This document shows, one piece after another, positions 10,981-26,340 of a stretch of DNA of 64,000 bases. The notes beneath the pieces were generated by a model. It saw nothing but the letters and a program-made list of their open reading frames with translations. It made no database searches and was not told where the DNA came from. Where the stretch lies: the NCBI GenBank assembly GCA_014905825.1, contig JACGCN010000036.1:62001-126000 (forward strand), given 5' to 3'. Numbering within the stretch: the first letter of the stretch is position 1; every line of letters begins with the position of its first letter. This stretch comes from Lyophyllum atratum. Lineage: Eukaryota; Basidiomycota; Agaricomycetes; Agaricales; Lyophyllaceae. The position numbers were made by a program, and so were the translations under genes.

Positions 10981-12589
10981 GTATGGTAAGTCCCTCCCTA
11001 TCTCTCTTTCGCTTCGCAGGGGTTCGAGCTGATGGACGTGTTCATGTTTAGGATACCCTGAAATGGTTCGGAGGCGGTGAGGGCCTCCCGGCGACGATGG
11101 AGCAATCGGGGCCGGAGGCGATGATGTGTTGAGTCAGCTGCGGTGATGGCTGAAGGCGTGGGGTGCTGGCGGGCAAGGGATACCTGGGGAGATGCCTAGG
11201 TTGAACGGATCTCGAGGTCGGGGTGGAGGGTCTCCTTTCCGGGATATCGTGGGCGTAGATTGCGCTGGTACCTTGGTCATGCCAGACCATCCAAAGAGTA
11301 CTCGGGAACAGCTCGGGCCGGTTTTGGGGCAGTGGTGGTGGTGGGGGGCTGTTGCTGGGGATGAGACGTCAGAGGATCAGGTCGACGAGGCTATGAATCG
11401 GACTGGTGTTGATTAGATCATTGGCGCTTCGGTTCCTGAGGAAAGGGAGATGAGGAAAGCCTTCACTTACCAGAGATGAGGATGCGATACTCTATGTCGA
11501 CTTTCACAAGATCCATGTCCTTCCATAACATCCGTTCCCAAACCCAGGCCACGAAGCAAGCACACCATCCCATACCAGGCCCTCGGCTCAAGCAGAAGGA
11601 GGCGGTGGCAGCACGGAATGTAGATCGCGAAGGGGCTGCTGGCAGAGGAAGGCTCTGCCGTGTGATCCGCTGCCGCCGAAGACCAACGTGATACTGTATG
11701 GTGGACGGAGGATTTTTCAGGCTCTGCCCGTAGGTGGGCCGGAAAAGGGACGGGGCGAGGAGGGAGGCGGATGCAAGGACCTTGGAGGGTTGTGAGGCGG
11801 GTCTTAACCCCAGTCGATAACCGTGTCACCAGATCAGATTTGAGATGATGTTGTGCGGTGCGGATGCGTCTGTGAAGAATATTAACGATTGATGCATGCC
11901 TATGAATAAGAGAACGAACAACGCACCATCCTGCTCGGGCGTTGGAACACTGGAAGAATTAGAATCCCATGACTTGTCGTTGGTACGTATCTAAGACGGC
12001 GGACAAGCATCAAGCGACTGAGTGGGCGATACATGGCTCAAGCAGCTTGACGTGTCTCTGGTCGGGACTGCGATTCATGAAAAAATGTGTTCTCCTTTGT
12101 CGGATGAATGCACTAGAGTCGCCAGACACGCGAGTCGACCACGTCGCGATTCAGGATTTAGCCTCGCGGTAAATGCCAAAGGTCTGAGTTGGGTGATAGG
12201 GGAAGGTTAATACGAAGCACACGCGTAGCTGTGCGCTTCCAGACCTAACGTTTGCGGTGGTGGAAAGGTGGAGAGCCAAAGGCTGGGGTGGCTGGTGTCT
12301 GATACGATCTCATCGCAACACGTGGCTATCCCACACCCGAGTCCGGATTCAGCACGAGTCCGCGATCTTTCATCATCTCTCGCCACCGTCTCCTTCTCCT
12401 CGAATCCCTCACTAATATTCCTATTCTAACGCTCGGGTACATGAAACAATCTGGCGCGACTGGTGTGTACAAGTTTCGTGATATGTCGTAAGCCGTGCAT
12501 GCTACATCCCACATCCCCACATCACGGACATCATGGGAATTGGCCGCTTTGTAGGGAGCCATCTGAACGGACAACAGGTAAGAGTAGGT
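10981..12589. other. intergenic, mostly featureless
   Basis: Apart from the possible RQC1 tail at 11280-11416, I see no supported gene. A minus-strand frame at 12574-12326 ('MAPYKAANSHDVRDVGMWD' onward) follows a plausible intron acceptor and may be a 3' exon of the neighbouring minus-strand gene. Confidence 0.45.
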
Positions 12590-14050
12590 TTACTTGGAAT
12601 GACTAGTGATAGTACCTTGCTCGTCAGGATTCTGCAGCGACGCCATAAGCGGCTCATTGACGACAGCCTTCTCCGTCTCCACCCTCCTCGGTATCGCCTG
12701 ACTCTGCATCGTCTCCGCCACACCATGCAACCCCACCATCTCCCCCGGCGGCTGCGCATGATAAATAATCACCCCCTGCATCTGTGGCTGCGGCGTCGCC
12801 ACCACACCCGCACCCGCATTCATACCCTGCACAATAGCCTTCGACGGCGGCCTCCCTTCAATCCGCCTCACAAACTCCCCCCAGCACGCCCTCTCATCCG
12901 CCCCCATAGCCTCGAACTGCTCCCTCAGCGGGCCACTCGCCTTCCGCCACACCCCGCGGTGCCGGCACACCGTGCTCTTGACGTACCGGCTCCCGAAAAC
13001 GCGCTCGAACGCGGTGCGTTGCGTCATGGGTGTGGCGGTGCCGTTGGCGCCTGGGGGCGGCTGGCGGATGAGGAGCTCCATGGCGGTGAAGCCTGCGGTG
13101 AGCTCGGCGACGGTGTAGTCGTTCGGCCAGCGCTTGAGCGGGGGGTGGGGGTGGTAGGGTATTGCGGGCGCGATGGCATCGGGGTTTGTCAAGTGCGAAG
13201 GAAGGGTGGCGTCGGGAGTGGAAGTGTGGGCGGGCACAGGAGGTGAGGTTTGGTCGTCGGGTGTGGGGTAGAAGACTGGGGGCTGGTAAGCGTATGAGGT
13301 ACTGGGTGCAATAGGATCTATGGGTGTGTCTTGTAGCGGCTGAGACGAGGGACCGGGTGCCACGAGTCGTTGGGTGTGGGTATAGTAAGTGTTAGGGATG
13401 TGAACTTTCTGGGGTGGCTCAGAAGAGGCGCCCTCGGGCGAGGATCGCTTAAGAGCCGCTGGTTTATGCTGTGGTTCCAGTTTCGGTGCTGGCGGCCGTG
13501 GAACCTTCGATTGTCCATGTACCTCTTCTGTAAGCCCTAGACACTGTTGTTCGCTCAGACCTTCGAGGAGATTGCGACGTGCCTTATACAGCAGTCTTTG
13601 CTGAGTGGCCACGAGGCGGACGGAGCTCATGGTATGTTGCTCCCACTTCCCTGAGTGGGGATCGAAGGCATCAATGTATGAGGCCGGTGTTAATCCCAGG
13701 TCGGTCGTCAGCGACGACAGCTGCAGCAGCTGGAAGTAGGGGAAAGTAGCATTCATATGCTGCAGCCGAATGGGCTCTGTATCCGCCTTGTACCAAATGA
13801 CGATCGTGATCGAGCGATTGTAGTCTTCGAGTTGCCGCTGCATATCTTGGTCACGAGAGGCAGTAAGCACGCCATTCCCCTCGGTGATCGCCACGGCGGA
13901 GGACATGCTGGGGCTCTTTGACAGTGCTGTGGACGAACGCTTCACGTCGGACCCGTTCTTCAGGGCACCTTGCAACGAGTTTTGGCCCGTAGAGACATGG
14001 TGTGCGGCCAAGATCGGTGTCGAACTCATGGAATTGATGTAGAGGTCCAT
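12590..14050 (-). CDS. Conserved basidiomycete protein, possible regulator
   Basis: 486-aa intronless frame with ATG at 14050. The first ~55 residues are Ser-rich. A folded region follows ('SITIVIWYKADTEPIRLQHM', about residues 80-175), then a long Pro-rich linker. A compact C-terminal module (about residues 308-410) contains 'RWPNDYTVAELTAGFTAMEL', 'TQRTAFERVFGSRYVKSTVC' and 'WGEFVRRIEGRPPSKA'. This Trp/Arg-rich module looks like conserved nucleic-acid or protein-binding sequence. I remember similar mushroom proteins but no named function. A donor near 12608 and an acceptor ~52 nt further on could replace the last residues with an exon ending near 12326. Confidence 0.7.
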   Translation of the reverse strand: MDLYINSMSSTPILAAHHVSTGQNSLQGALKNGSDVKRSSTALSKSPSMSSAVAITEGNGVLTASRDQDMQRQLEDYNRSITIVIWYKADTEPIRLQHMNATFPYFQLLQLSSLTTDLGLTPASYIDAFDPHSGKWEQHTMSSVRLVATQQRLLYKARRNLLEGLSEQQCLGLTEEVHGQSKVPRPPAPKLEPQHKPAALKRSSPEGASSEPPQKVHIPNTYYTHTQRLVAPGPSSQPLQDTPIDPIAPSTSYAYQPPVFYPTPDDQTSPPVPAHTSTPDATLPSHLTNPDAIAPAIPYHPHPPLKRWPNDYTVAELTAGFTAMELLIRQPPPGANGTATPMTQRTAFERVFGSRYVKSTVCRHRGVWRKASGPLREQFEAMGADERACWGEFVRRIEGRPPSKAIVQGMNAGAGVVATPQPQMQGVIIYHAQPPGEMVGLHGVAETMQSQAIPRRVETEKAVVNEPLMASLQNPDEQGTITSHSK

Positions 14051-15887
14051 GTGGGCCCGGGTAGCCTACACATGTGGTTCTGGTGGTGAATGCCATGGAG
14101 GTTTGGGAGATGGAGACTTCGCGCACACACCTGGACTCTGGACGGGACGAGGTCTCTTGCACTGGAGTACCTGAGCCGCCGTCCACGGACGTTGATGAGA
14201 AGACGGGTCGGCAAGGTCCGGGACTCTCGTCTCATGTTTGGATCTGATGATGAACAAACAAGGACATGCTTTTTGTCCCTGACGACCCTGTCTGGCATCC
14301 AACCAGGCCGAATTTCACGACGTGGTATTTCCGCTGGTCCATTATATTATCATCGAAGCCTACTAACTACTAAGACGCGAGACTCATCTATCAGTCGGAT
14401 AGCGAAAGACGCAGCCTCCGATGACAATCTTACCATACGTCGTCCGAGGCACTCCTGCAGCGGTATCCTTTGGATAAGTTGAGCTGCTTCTTGACGCAAC
14501 TCAACTGCCATCTGAGCACCCCTCTCGCCCATTCCATACTAGGGCTGCAAATCGATGATGAGTAGGTATGTCCGTAGGTGCTTTATCTCGGTTTAACGAT
14601 TCTGATCCTAGCCGCTTTATAGTCACAGACACTTACTTGATGCATGCAGCTCATCGTATCCTTCGTCCCGGTCTACTTGAATACAGTCGAGCATCCCCTC
14701 ACTCCACGTCTTATCCCTCGTGATCCATTTTTCCACAAGCCATCGATGCCGCTCCAAGATGGACATGCAGGGTAGTCGCGTTACTCTAGCCACTATATCC
14801 ATCGCGGAGTTTTACGCGTCAAGATGCGGAATGATTGCATCCAAACCTCGTTTACGCATACGTAGGACGAGCAGTCTTCTCGAAACTGCGATCTCACCTT
14901 TCGTCGTAACGCCGCAGGCAAGTCCTGCCGATCCTCTGACAACTTCGATTGCAAGAACTCTTGGCTTACCGACGAGCATTCCTTTGACCATGCCCAGGTT
15001 CGTAACTCAGCCGCCGCGAACTTCCGCGCGATGTCGCTGCCAGCCTCATCCTCTTCGGCGTACTGATGATGCAAGCTACACATACTATCAGAGCTTCGAT
15101 AACCTCTCATGCCTCTGGCTTCTCGTGCGTATTATTCCTGCACCCCCGTTCCTGCAGCTCGGAACCTGATCGCTGATGAACCTAAAACTCACACGGCGAG
15201 TTTTGACTTGGTCGGGTCTTCTCTATAAGTATGGGAAAGCATGGATTGGATTGTGAGTAAACGAAGAGGTAGCAAGAAATTCGGAATGAGATATAAAGCT
15301 GGATATCGAGGTGAACCATACTCCATCATCTACTACCCGTCTTCCCCTCGCTCCTGCCTAACTCCCCGATCCTCGACCCTTTCGGCTGTGTGGACTGACC
15401 GCAAGCTGGTGGTGCTCCCGTCAAATGCGACGTGCAGAGATGGCTCTAATGCCCATGAACTGGCGCGGCTCGGCTCGCGGTCGAGCTGGGTATGGGGACG
15501 GCGAGGATGGCAGATAGGGCGGGTGGACTCGGAGGTGGTGCTAACGAAGGAGGAGCCTCTGGAGGTCGGACAATCTGCAGGTCATATTGATGTCGGTAGG
15601 TCTTCACGGGACGAGAGGCTGACGTACATTACGGAGAGCATGTTCGAGCCCATCGTTCCCAGGCTTCTAAGTATGTCGTCTTTGCCTACTTCGGTCCATA
15701 ATTGTCGTTCTTCATGATACGTGGTGTGTGAGATGCGGGCGTATGCTTTGATGCTTGACGTGCTGGCAGCAGTGACGGGGCGTCGGACTTCTTGTTCATC
15801 TGTTGAGAGTTCCTATACTGTAAAATCAGAATGGCAGTTTGGCTGCATCGGGAAAAACAAAATAATCATATCCTGGAATAGGTACAG
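14051..15887. other. intergenic, no confident gene
   Basis: Open frames of 105-158 aa occur on both strands (for example plus 14765-15169 and 15241-15717), without recognisable motifs. A minus-strand Pro-rich stretch near 15585-15455 ('LQIVRPPEAPPSLAPPPSPP') could be a fragment of an unidentified gene. Confidence 0.4.
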
Positions 15888-15961
15888 TGGCCAACGTGGG
15901 GATCGAACCCAAGACCTTCGCGTTATTAGCACGACGCTCTAACCAGCTGAGCTAGTCGGCC
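15888..15961 (-). tRNA. tRNA-Ile (anticodon AAU), copy 1
   Basis: 74-nt cloverleaf without intron. The acceptor stem GGCCGAC... pairs with ...GTTGGCC, followed by discriminator A. The A box is TAGCTCAGCTGG, the anticodon loop contains AAT, and the B box is GGTTCGATCCC. A T-run lies downstream on the minus strand (TTTTGTTTTT) and can serve as a Pol III terminator. By eye it is identical to the three other copies in this window. Confidence 0.97.
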
Positions 15962-16318
15962 TGTGCAGGGACAGGGTCGAGTCAATACTGGACCTGATAG
16001 TTTACCCTGATCTTTCTGTATTGAGTACGTCACTGACATTTACGCGCAACAATTCCAAACAACCTCCACACCAGTCCAACACCAGTCCCTCGACGACCCC
16101 AATTGCTATAAGTTTATAGCTCCATCGCGGCGCAGCAGTCATGAATAGAACTTGGGAGGACACCGCCAAATTCGGACGACTTAGGTCAGCCTCACCCACT
16201 ATTCAAAATTCCATGAATCGCCATTCTCAGTCAGCCTCGGTGCTTTGCATCCTAACCACCGACCGCCACCACCACCACAGCCTATCCGCACCTCTACTCC
16301 AACACTCATTCACCTAGT

Positions 16319-17311
16319 ATGTCATCCATCGGCAAGTTCGTAGCCTACGTACTCTCCCACATCGTCTCCGTCACTCCCGCCTTCACGGAGCCCGAGCCCA
16401 GCGTCAACCACGCCCCGCCCGCGCACACATCCAACGCGAGCCCGCCAAATCTCGGATCTAATCCCCAGGGCTCGATATATGCGATACCAGACCCCGCCCA
16501 CCGGTTGCAAGGCGCGGTCACGAATCCCGAGGACGCGTCAGTCGCCTCCCCACCCGCCTACGACACTAGCTCCGCGTCCTTCTTCGACATCACCCTCATC
16601 AGCGACACCTCCACCTCCACCTCCTCTTCCTCCGTAGGCGTCCTCTCCCTCTCCCCCATCCACGCCTCCCACCAACCCCAAGACCACCCCGACATCTTCT
16701 CCCCCCGCCGCGTCCCCTCCCCTCCCTATCCCCACTCCTACTCCCCATCCACATCCCCGCCCACCACGCCCTCCCCGCTTAGGCTCCTCGGCCTCGGTAT
16801 CTCGGGCATCGAGCGCAAGGACGGGTATAAAGGCCTTGACGGGTTCGGGTTCGGCGTCGTCGGTGTTCGGCGGTCGTACCACCACCACAACCCCTTTCTC
16901 GCAGAAGACGAGGACGAGGACGAAGATGAGGATGGATACGCCTCTCCCACTCCTCGAAACCACTCTCATTGCTATGATGACGGGGAAGAGGAAGAAGACA
17001 TCGGAGCGCTCTCGACGACGTTCATGCAGGAGCTGGTGTTCACGTGGGCGGAGGATCCGCTGCATCTACGTGTGCTTAATACTATCGTGGAATGCGCGGA
17101 TGAGGACGAGGACGAGGAAGGAGAGGAAAGGCGGGGAGCACCTGCGTCGCGTCCGAATCCTTTCCTTGCGAATCCCCCACCCCGCCTACCTCAATTAAAC
17201 TCGGGACGGCGCGAGACAAGCGAATTTATCACGCGGGGTAGGAGCGCGAAAAGGGGCCAGTCGGATCGCTCGTCTTCTGGTGATGGCGTTAGGCTGAGAC
17301 GATGCTCTTAG
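16319..17311 (+). CDS. Low-complexity hypothetical protein
   Basis: 330-aa intronless frame starting at ATG 16319. I do not recognise a domain. It is Ser/Pro-rich over residues ~30-160, with an acidic Asp/Glu run (residues ~198-206) and another acidic run near 270. A short region ('STTFMQELVFTWAEDPLHLR', about residues 231-250) is the only part that looks folded. The length of the frame and the downstream AT-rich region favour a real gene, but composition bias could also keep such a frame open by chance. Confidence 0.5.
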   Translation: MSSIGKFVAYVLSHIVSVTPAFTEPEPSVNHAPPAHTSNASPPNLGSNPQGSIYAIPDPAHRLQGAVTNPEDASVASPPAYDTSSASFFDITLISDTSTSTSSSSVGVLSLSPIHASHQPQDHPDIFSPRRVPSPPYPHSYSPSTSPPTTPSPLRLLGLGISGIERKDGYKGLDGFGFGVVGVRRSYHHHNPFLAEDEDEDEDEDGYASPTPRNHSHCYDDGEEEEDIGALSTTFMQELVFTWAEDPLHLRVLNTIVECADEDEDEEGEERRGAPASRPNPFLANPPPRLPQLNSGRRETSEFITRGRSAKRGQSDRSSSGDGVRLRRCS

Positions 17312-18453
17312 TGGGAAGGGTGGATGATGCGGGTTTGTATATCTACGGTTCTTTTAGGTTTGGGTTTGGATTTGGAATGTATAGTATCTGATCATGAATT
17401 CGGAAGACGTGAAGAGTACCTTGGCCATCCACGCACTTGATTTGAGGGCGATTCTCCGATCTTCGTTCTTTCAAGGTCGTATCGGGGTTGGTAGTCTAAA
17501 CTTCTTACACTCCACCTCGTATATGCGCGTCTCGCTTGGGGTATGCGCTGCCCATCGCCTTTCAAGTTGAGAAGATCCAACCCGCGCCCTCTTTATGGCC
17601 ATGGTGGATAGGATAAGTATGGACCTTGCTCATACGCGTTCTTTATCGATCTCAAGACCAAGTCGGCATGGGCGCTCCGACTCAACAAGGACAACTTGTC
17701 GGAATGGCTGGATTGAACCACTTCTCTGGGCGGCTCACTGATGTAATCATAGTACATACTACGGAAGTGGCTACCCATGCCCCCAGACCGACATCCCGCT
17801 CCTTCCTCCCTCCCTCCGCGTAGTTCATGCACCTCTGAGTTACGCATTCACCGACCCTGCAGAGTGGTGGTGGTGGTCCGCAAGAGAAGGCGGATATGGC
17901 GGCACAGGGTGAGGAGACATGACTTCGGTCACGCAGAAGGTGCGCTGATTGGAACGGCACAGCTGCAGGGCATCGAGGAGGGTGGGGAGGGTGGATCTGC
18001 AGCAGTTTGGGATGGGGTATGATATGGTTTCTGACAATGGCGAAGGACAACTTTATCGCGACGAATGACACGGCATGTAGCAGAACACGTTTCAAAGCAT
18101 CACATCGACCAGAATGGAGGAAGAACAACGGTTTTGAGTAGTACAGAGAGGGACGGAGAGGTGATGTGATGAAGTCGATACTGAAAATCGAAAGAGGCGG
18201 ATGGGGTGTAGAGTCCAAGGGGATAAAGCGGTAGAGGGGCGTGCCTGCGCTATATGTAGAAGGGCAATCGTCTGACGGCGGTGCGAAGGTGAGAAAAGGA
18301 GGGGTGAATAGTGGGCGCACGACATGCATAAGATCAAATTCCGAGAACAGAAATTCCTACCCATGCACCCAGACATCAAACAGCGACCATATGTATCTTC
18401 AGTCCGTTCAAATCACATCCATCCCCTCCCCCAGGCTAGTCTCAGCTAAGCCT
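17312..18453. other. intergenic, no supported gene
   Basis: A 215-aa minus-strand frame (18329-17682) is Pro/Ser-rich, lacks motifs and is probably fortuitous. The 3' flank of the CDC48-like gene lies in the right part. Confidence 0.45.
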
Positions 18454-22018
<3,565 letters not shown>

Positions 22019-23288
22019 GTTGTCGTATATAGTTCTGGAGAACAGGCTAAGAGCACGATCGGTTTATAAAGGAGCGCGAATGCAAAGGGTCTGCGCGTTA
22101 TCTCCAGGAGTTCCTACTGGTAGTCATCTCGAACCAACCTATCATATCAAATCGATGGCAGTTCCTCCGAGATTCAGAAGACCTCGTGACCGTAATTGGG
22201 GAACCTATGACATGGGTTGTGGAGTACTCGGTGAGAAATCAGACGTTCTCGTGCAGTAGGAAATAATGGATACATAGAGAAACGGATTCATGACAACTTG
22301 AAATTTGAAATTGAATTTTGCGCACTGACCCGACGCGATCACGTGATCGGCGAGTAGACGTTGACATCTGAATCAACGACAACTTGGACAACACATGTGG
22401 AAGCTTGAAGCTTGAAGGTCGATGACTCGGGAGTCCGACCTTTTTGGTCTACCGCGTCCACTACCCAAGCTCCCATAGGCGCCCGCCACGCCTAGTCGCC
22501 TCAAATCGCTTTTGAACACCGGGACACGATGACCCATGCCATATTCGACTTGCTTGAGTCAACAAACCTTTGTTGGACCTTTGCAGAACTATCTACCGCT
22601 CGATCTCGCTTGACAATCCTAATCGCGACTCTCGTCCCATCTCTGAACCTTTTTCCGCGAAATTCCGCCAAGTCAGGAGAGGTCGAAGCAGGCATTTCTA
22701 AGAGGCGACCGGCGTGCCTAGCCTGGTCATTGAAGAATATCGCGGATAAAGGTGATATTATCGGGCTAGTTAACATAGTGAAGGGACGGAATAATCTCAA
22801 TACTGTTCATTCTCCAGGGAACGCGCATTGATCACGGACGTCTTGGGGTTGTTTTGGGTGGATGCAGTGCACGCGTCATTTGGCTTTTGCTTGCCTCCCC
22901 AATTCGCTACATACGGCGCTTTACTAAACAGATATTCTCAAAATCGATTCACGCTTCGAACGAGGGGCGTTCCTTTAGCTCTGATACGAGGGTTTTCTGC
23001 AGGTGCAGCAGGGCCATCCCGCTTTTCACATCGAGACATGCTTCAATTCGTGCACTTTCTTATCTCCCGTAGCGGCCGACTGATGATGATTAGATATTTC
23101 AGTCGGGCTAAAGTCACTCGGGCTAAAGTAGATTTGATTGATAGCTGCACATCGTTCTATCCTATAGAATGGCAGATTTCTTCACCAGATCACCCAACTC
23201 CAACCACAACCTCTCGCGAACCGTCAGCAGGGCTACTATCGACTTTTAGCCGTCTGACGGATGGAGAAATTGGCAGCATACCATTCGA
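22019..23288. other. intergenic, no confident gene
   Basis: A 174-aa plus frame (22828-23352) has no motif. A minus frame near 22680-22590 ('FRGKRFRDGTRVAIRIVKRD') vaguely resembles a protein-kinase N-lobe, but it is short and isolated. Confidence 0.4.
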
Positions 23289-23562
23289 CTACTCAACAAA
23301 ACAGATCTATCGAAAAGGAACGAGCGTTATTCAACGAATTCCTGTTTGGTAACGAACGAACACTCACGAAGGGTTCGCCAAGCTCAATGGAACGGTTACA
23401 TGTCAACCCGGTGCAGCACTGGAAGTGAGGGTCACTTAGATCGCAAGTGAACCCCTGCCGCATGCACTGGAATCCGGCCGTATTGGCTTCGGGTAAGGCT
23501 GCGGCGCTAGTAGTACCCGCGACCAGGGTGATCAAAACTAGAGTGTTGAAGAGGAAGCGCAT
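23289..23562 (-). CDS. Secreted six-cysteine (cystine-knot type) peptide SSP1
   Basis: Predicted 70-aa secreted peptide. Exon 1 (23562-23368) encodes a signal peptide ('MRFLFNTLVLITLVAGTTSA') and five cysteines. A phase-0 intron with GTGAGT donor is followed by an 18-nt exon (23306-23289) encoding ICFVE and a stop, which supplies the sixth cysteine. Spacing is C-x6-C-x8-CC-x4-C-x11-C, the inhibitor-cystine-knot arrangement. A nearer acceptor would give a five-cysteine form; the chosen one matches the structure of the six sister genes. A TATA-like box lies ~70 nt upstream. The function is unknown; the fold alone does not show toxicity or effector activity. Confidence 0.75.
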
Positions 23563-23628
23563 TGCTTGGTGGTGTGCGATGTAGGGGCGGGGTAGCTGGA
23601 GGGACCTGGGGATGATTGACCCGGCTCG

Positions 23629-23635
23629 TATTTAA
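23629..23635 (-). promoter_or_regulatory. TATA-like box of SSP1
   Basis: TTAAATA on the minus strand, about 70 nt before the ATG. It is the most divergent of the seven SSP core promoters. The leader shares 'ATCATCCCCAGG' with SSP4. Confidence 0.45.
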
Positions 23636-24002
23636 GATCTCACGGAATTCTTGTCCCTCAACCGGTTGCAACGGGCCTTGATAATCAAGATCCTGCCAGG
23701 TGGACCCCCCAGTTTTGAAGCATCACAGGTTAGTGACAGGGAAAGACAGCCTGCCACGACAGGATACACCGGCTCATGAAAGGCGAACGGCCGGAAGTGA
23801 CGTCGGCTGATTTGACGCGCCAACACGCGCCAACACTTTTACGGCGCATTACGGATTTCAAACGGTCTTTGTCGAGGATTCATCATTCTAAGAGAGAACT
23901 GTAACCCTGGGGTCGAGCAGATGGTTAAATTTCCACGTTTGCTTCATAACGTACTCCTTTCACTACGATTATCGCGTATCAAGAGGCATCTCGGGCCTAC
24001 AT

Positions 24003-24712
24003 CTAATTAAATGCTGCGATGGCACGGTCGATAGCAGCGTCAGACAATGTCTTCAAAGCCTTGGCCCTATCTTTCTGGGAATCCTGAAGGAAATGTATAA
24101 GTTCTCAGAAGACCTGATGATGAGATAGAAACGGTCTAACCGGTGCGACCGAAAGGAATGCATCCGTAAGCTTAGCTCCAGTAGCTTTGACGCTCATTAG
24201 GTGGTATTGCGCGACGGGGTTCACGAGGTTGCCAACAAGTGGGACATTTCGGAACGTGTTACACTTGGCGGCAATCGCCGTCGCGGCCTCGTCAATGATG
24301 GGTTCTACACCCTGAAGAGCGTTCAAGATCTTGGTACCGTCAGCCATAGATAACGGCCCTGGTAGACCCTAGAAGGCAAGATCTTGAGAAAATGGCGTAG
24401 TTCAGTAAAGAGAAAGAGAACTAACGTTGAAATCGGTGATTCCTTTCGTCATGGCGGCGACGACGCTGCTTGCACCAGAGTGAAGAGGCTGCATAACCAG
24501 AGTATTACTTTTAGTAGAGCTACAGAAATAAAGTGAACGATACGGACCAAAGCTCGGAGGAGAGACCCTCCTTTATCAGGAAGAGCGGCGACAGTATCGT
24601 GGAGGCTAGTGACCTGGCCTATGATGTCGTTGATATTGGCTAGGATGTCGGCCACAGATGATGCGGAGGCAACGGCAACGAGAGAGGCGAGCAGAGCGAA
24701 AGAGATTTTCAT
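24003..24712 (-). CDS. HsbA-type cell-wall galactomannoprotein
   Basis: Hydrophobic-surface-binding protein A family, secreted helical proteins that coat or bind hydrophobic surfaces. Four exons (24712-24548, 24488-24426, 24368-24141, 24083-24003) join in phase to about 178 aa. The N-terminus 'MKISFALLASLVAVASASS' is a signal peptide. Family landmarks are 'VADILANINDIIGQVTSL', 'LHSGASSVVAAMTKGITDFN', 'ADGTKILNALQGVEPIIDEA' and the C-terminal 'AKALKTLSDAAIDRAIAAF'. The first donor is GTCCGT, slightly unusual but in frame. It lies 440 bp from the SSP1 gene and on the same strand. Confidence 0.88.
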
Positions 24713-26340
24713 CTTGGACAGACTGACATGACCCGTCGTAAAATAGAGCCGCTTTTATAGCTCGCGCGCTGAACAAGATATAGTTCACTTTGTAAGGGCC
24801 GGAGTGGGGTGCGGCGAACAACGGAATGTAATTTGCGGAATGACGAGGGCGAGCCGAATAAAGGATGTGTGATGTCCGATAGCGTTGAAACCAATGGAAG
24901 GTTCGGTTTGGCTTGACATCTATGATTTTCTGCGGGAGCCAACCTGAAAATGGGAAACCTAGAAGTGCCCATCGGAACGTTTTTAGTAGCTTCAAAGATA
25001 GCGTGAACGAAATGAGCCCATACCTTGTCCGGGGCTTCATAAATCAATTACTGAAGATGCAAGACTCAAAGAAGAACACGCGGCAAGAGTGCTAGGAGGT
25101 CATCGGTCCTGAGTGTGATTTCGACGCTAGAAGGACATTGCAACTCGAAGATCCGCTCTCGCCTTGAACATGGACTTGTGTCGTGTCTTTCCGGGATCGT
25201 GCTCTACAACAACCTGGTCGAGTAAACCTTGATGAATTTTTGCGACCAGCCGCATGTGCAGTACTTGATGTTCTCTCGCATTTTCGCTGGCTAAGCCGGA
25301 AAAGAGGCCTCATCCTCGTCTCTGGGTGATTGGTAGTGTTGGGCGACAGCCTGTTTATTTTCCATCAAAAAACCTTTACAAACAAGAATGCATGGGACTT
25401 GTGGCTCTCCTCGATTCGAGCCACTGTGCTCTCCCGCCTCCTGTTGTCTTCTACACCACTTCGTCAGTCAATAGCATTGAACAGGTTTATAAAATATATG
25501 TCCAAACCTAATGGGTGAACGTCTCATTTGTGCTTACCGAATGTACTACTTAATCAACGCCTTGACAGCTAGAATACTACGGTATGTCCATTTGTGTGCT
25601 GGGTTTTGTGATTCGTCGTGCTGGCGAGATATGCATGTTCAGACTAACCATTTAGGTCATTGGGCTGGCACGAAAATCGCTGATCTTGCTAGGTGCCATA
25701 AGGATAACATTTGACAGGGACGCTTTCTGCTCCAGCTAACGAACGGGGAATGGTTTTGCTCAGTTGTCGATGACTTTTTGAATTGAAGAGTCGAGCGGTG
25801 CGACAAATTGACCTAGAAGTTGAGCAACACTAAAGGTGACAGGACATTAGGCGCTCTAAGTATTCTGGTTTTATACTATGAGATTGAGGGATGAACCGCA
25901 TGTCAACTGGTGATAATCCCGCACATCCGAGCGAAGGTACGAACCCACGTGTTTTGACGCGTATATCCTGATGACCACGCAGATCTCAGCAACTCAACCG
26001 CTTTTCGCTTCAAATGCCGCTAGTTGGGACATGGTACTTGCTACTAACTCCAACATCGTTATTATCATCTGGCAACATGCCGAATGTCACGTTTGGCGTT
26101 CTCTTCATCTCCGAGTTGTTCTTTGCCGAGATAGGACAGTGATATCGCCTCTGTACGTGTGTTCTGGCGTTTTGAACCTCCTCTCACCCTCAGAAGACCC
26201 CGAGAATTCTCGGACAAGTCGGCTGCCCAACACCCGGTCGGTCCTATACATTACCAAAAACTTCTGGTTTCTCATTCTGAACGATTTTCCCCCCCCAGTT
26301 CGGCCACCACTAGCGTGCCCCTAACACTCCTCGACTGTCC
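24713..26340. other. intergenic, no supported gene
   Basis: Only short frames without motifs. The left end holds the HsbA promoter, with a TATA-like 'TATAAAAG' about 50 nt before its ATG (minus strand). The right end holds the promoter of the fusion gene. Confidence 0.45.

Noticed and set aside
12533..13246. 237-aa plus-strand ORF rich in His/Arg/Leu
   Set aside because: Shadow frame opposite the 486-aa conserved minus-strand gene.
16538..17065. 175-aa minus-strand Gly/Val-rich ORF
   Set aside because: Complement of the low-complexity Ser/Pro/Asp-rich plus-strand gene.
17682..18329. 215-aa minus-strand ORF
   Set aside because: Pro/Ser-rich with no recognisable domain or plausible start context; it lies in the 3' flank of the CDC48-like gene.
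22501..22800. Minus-strand 99-aa frame with a kinase-like 'DGTRVAIRIVKRD' stretch
   Set aside because: The resemblance covers about a dozen residues, there is no glycine loop or later kinase motif nearby, and the surrounding frames are closed.
22828..23352. 174-aa plus-strand ORF
   Set aside because: No motif, it runs into the SSP1 3' exon on the opposite strand, and the composition looks like non-coding sequence.
23293..23562. SSP1 read through its intron as an 89-aa protein
   Set aside because: The GTGAGT donor and the mini-exon pattern shared by six sister genes favour the spliced 70-aa form.
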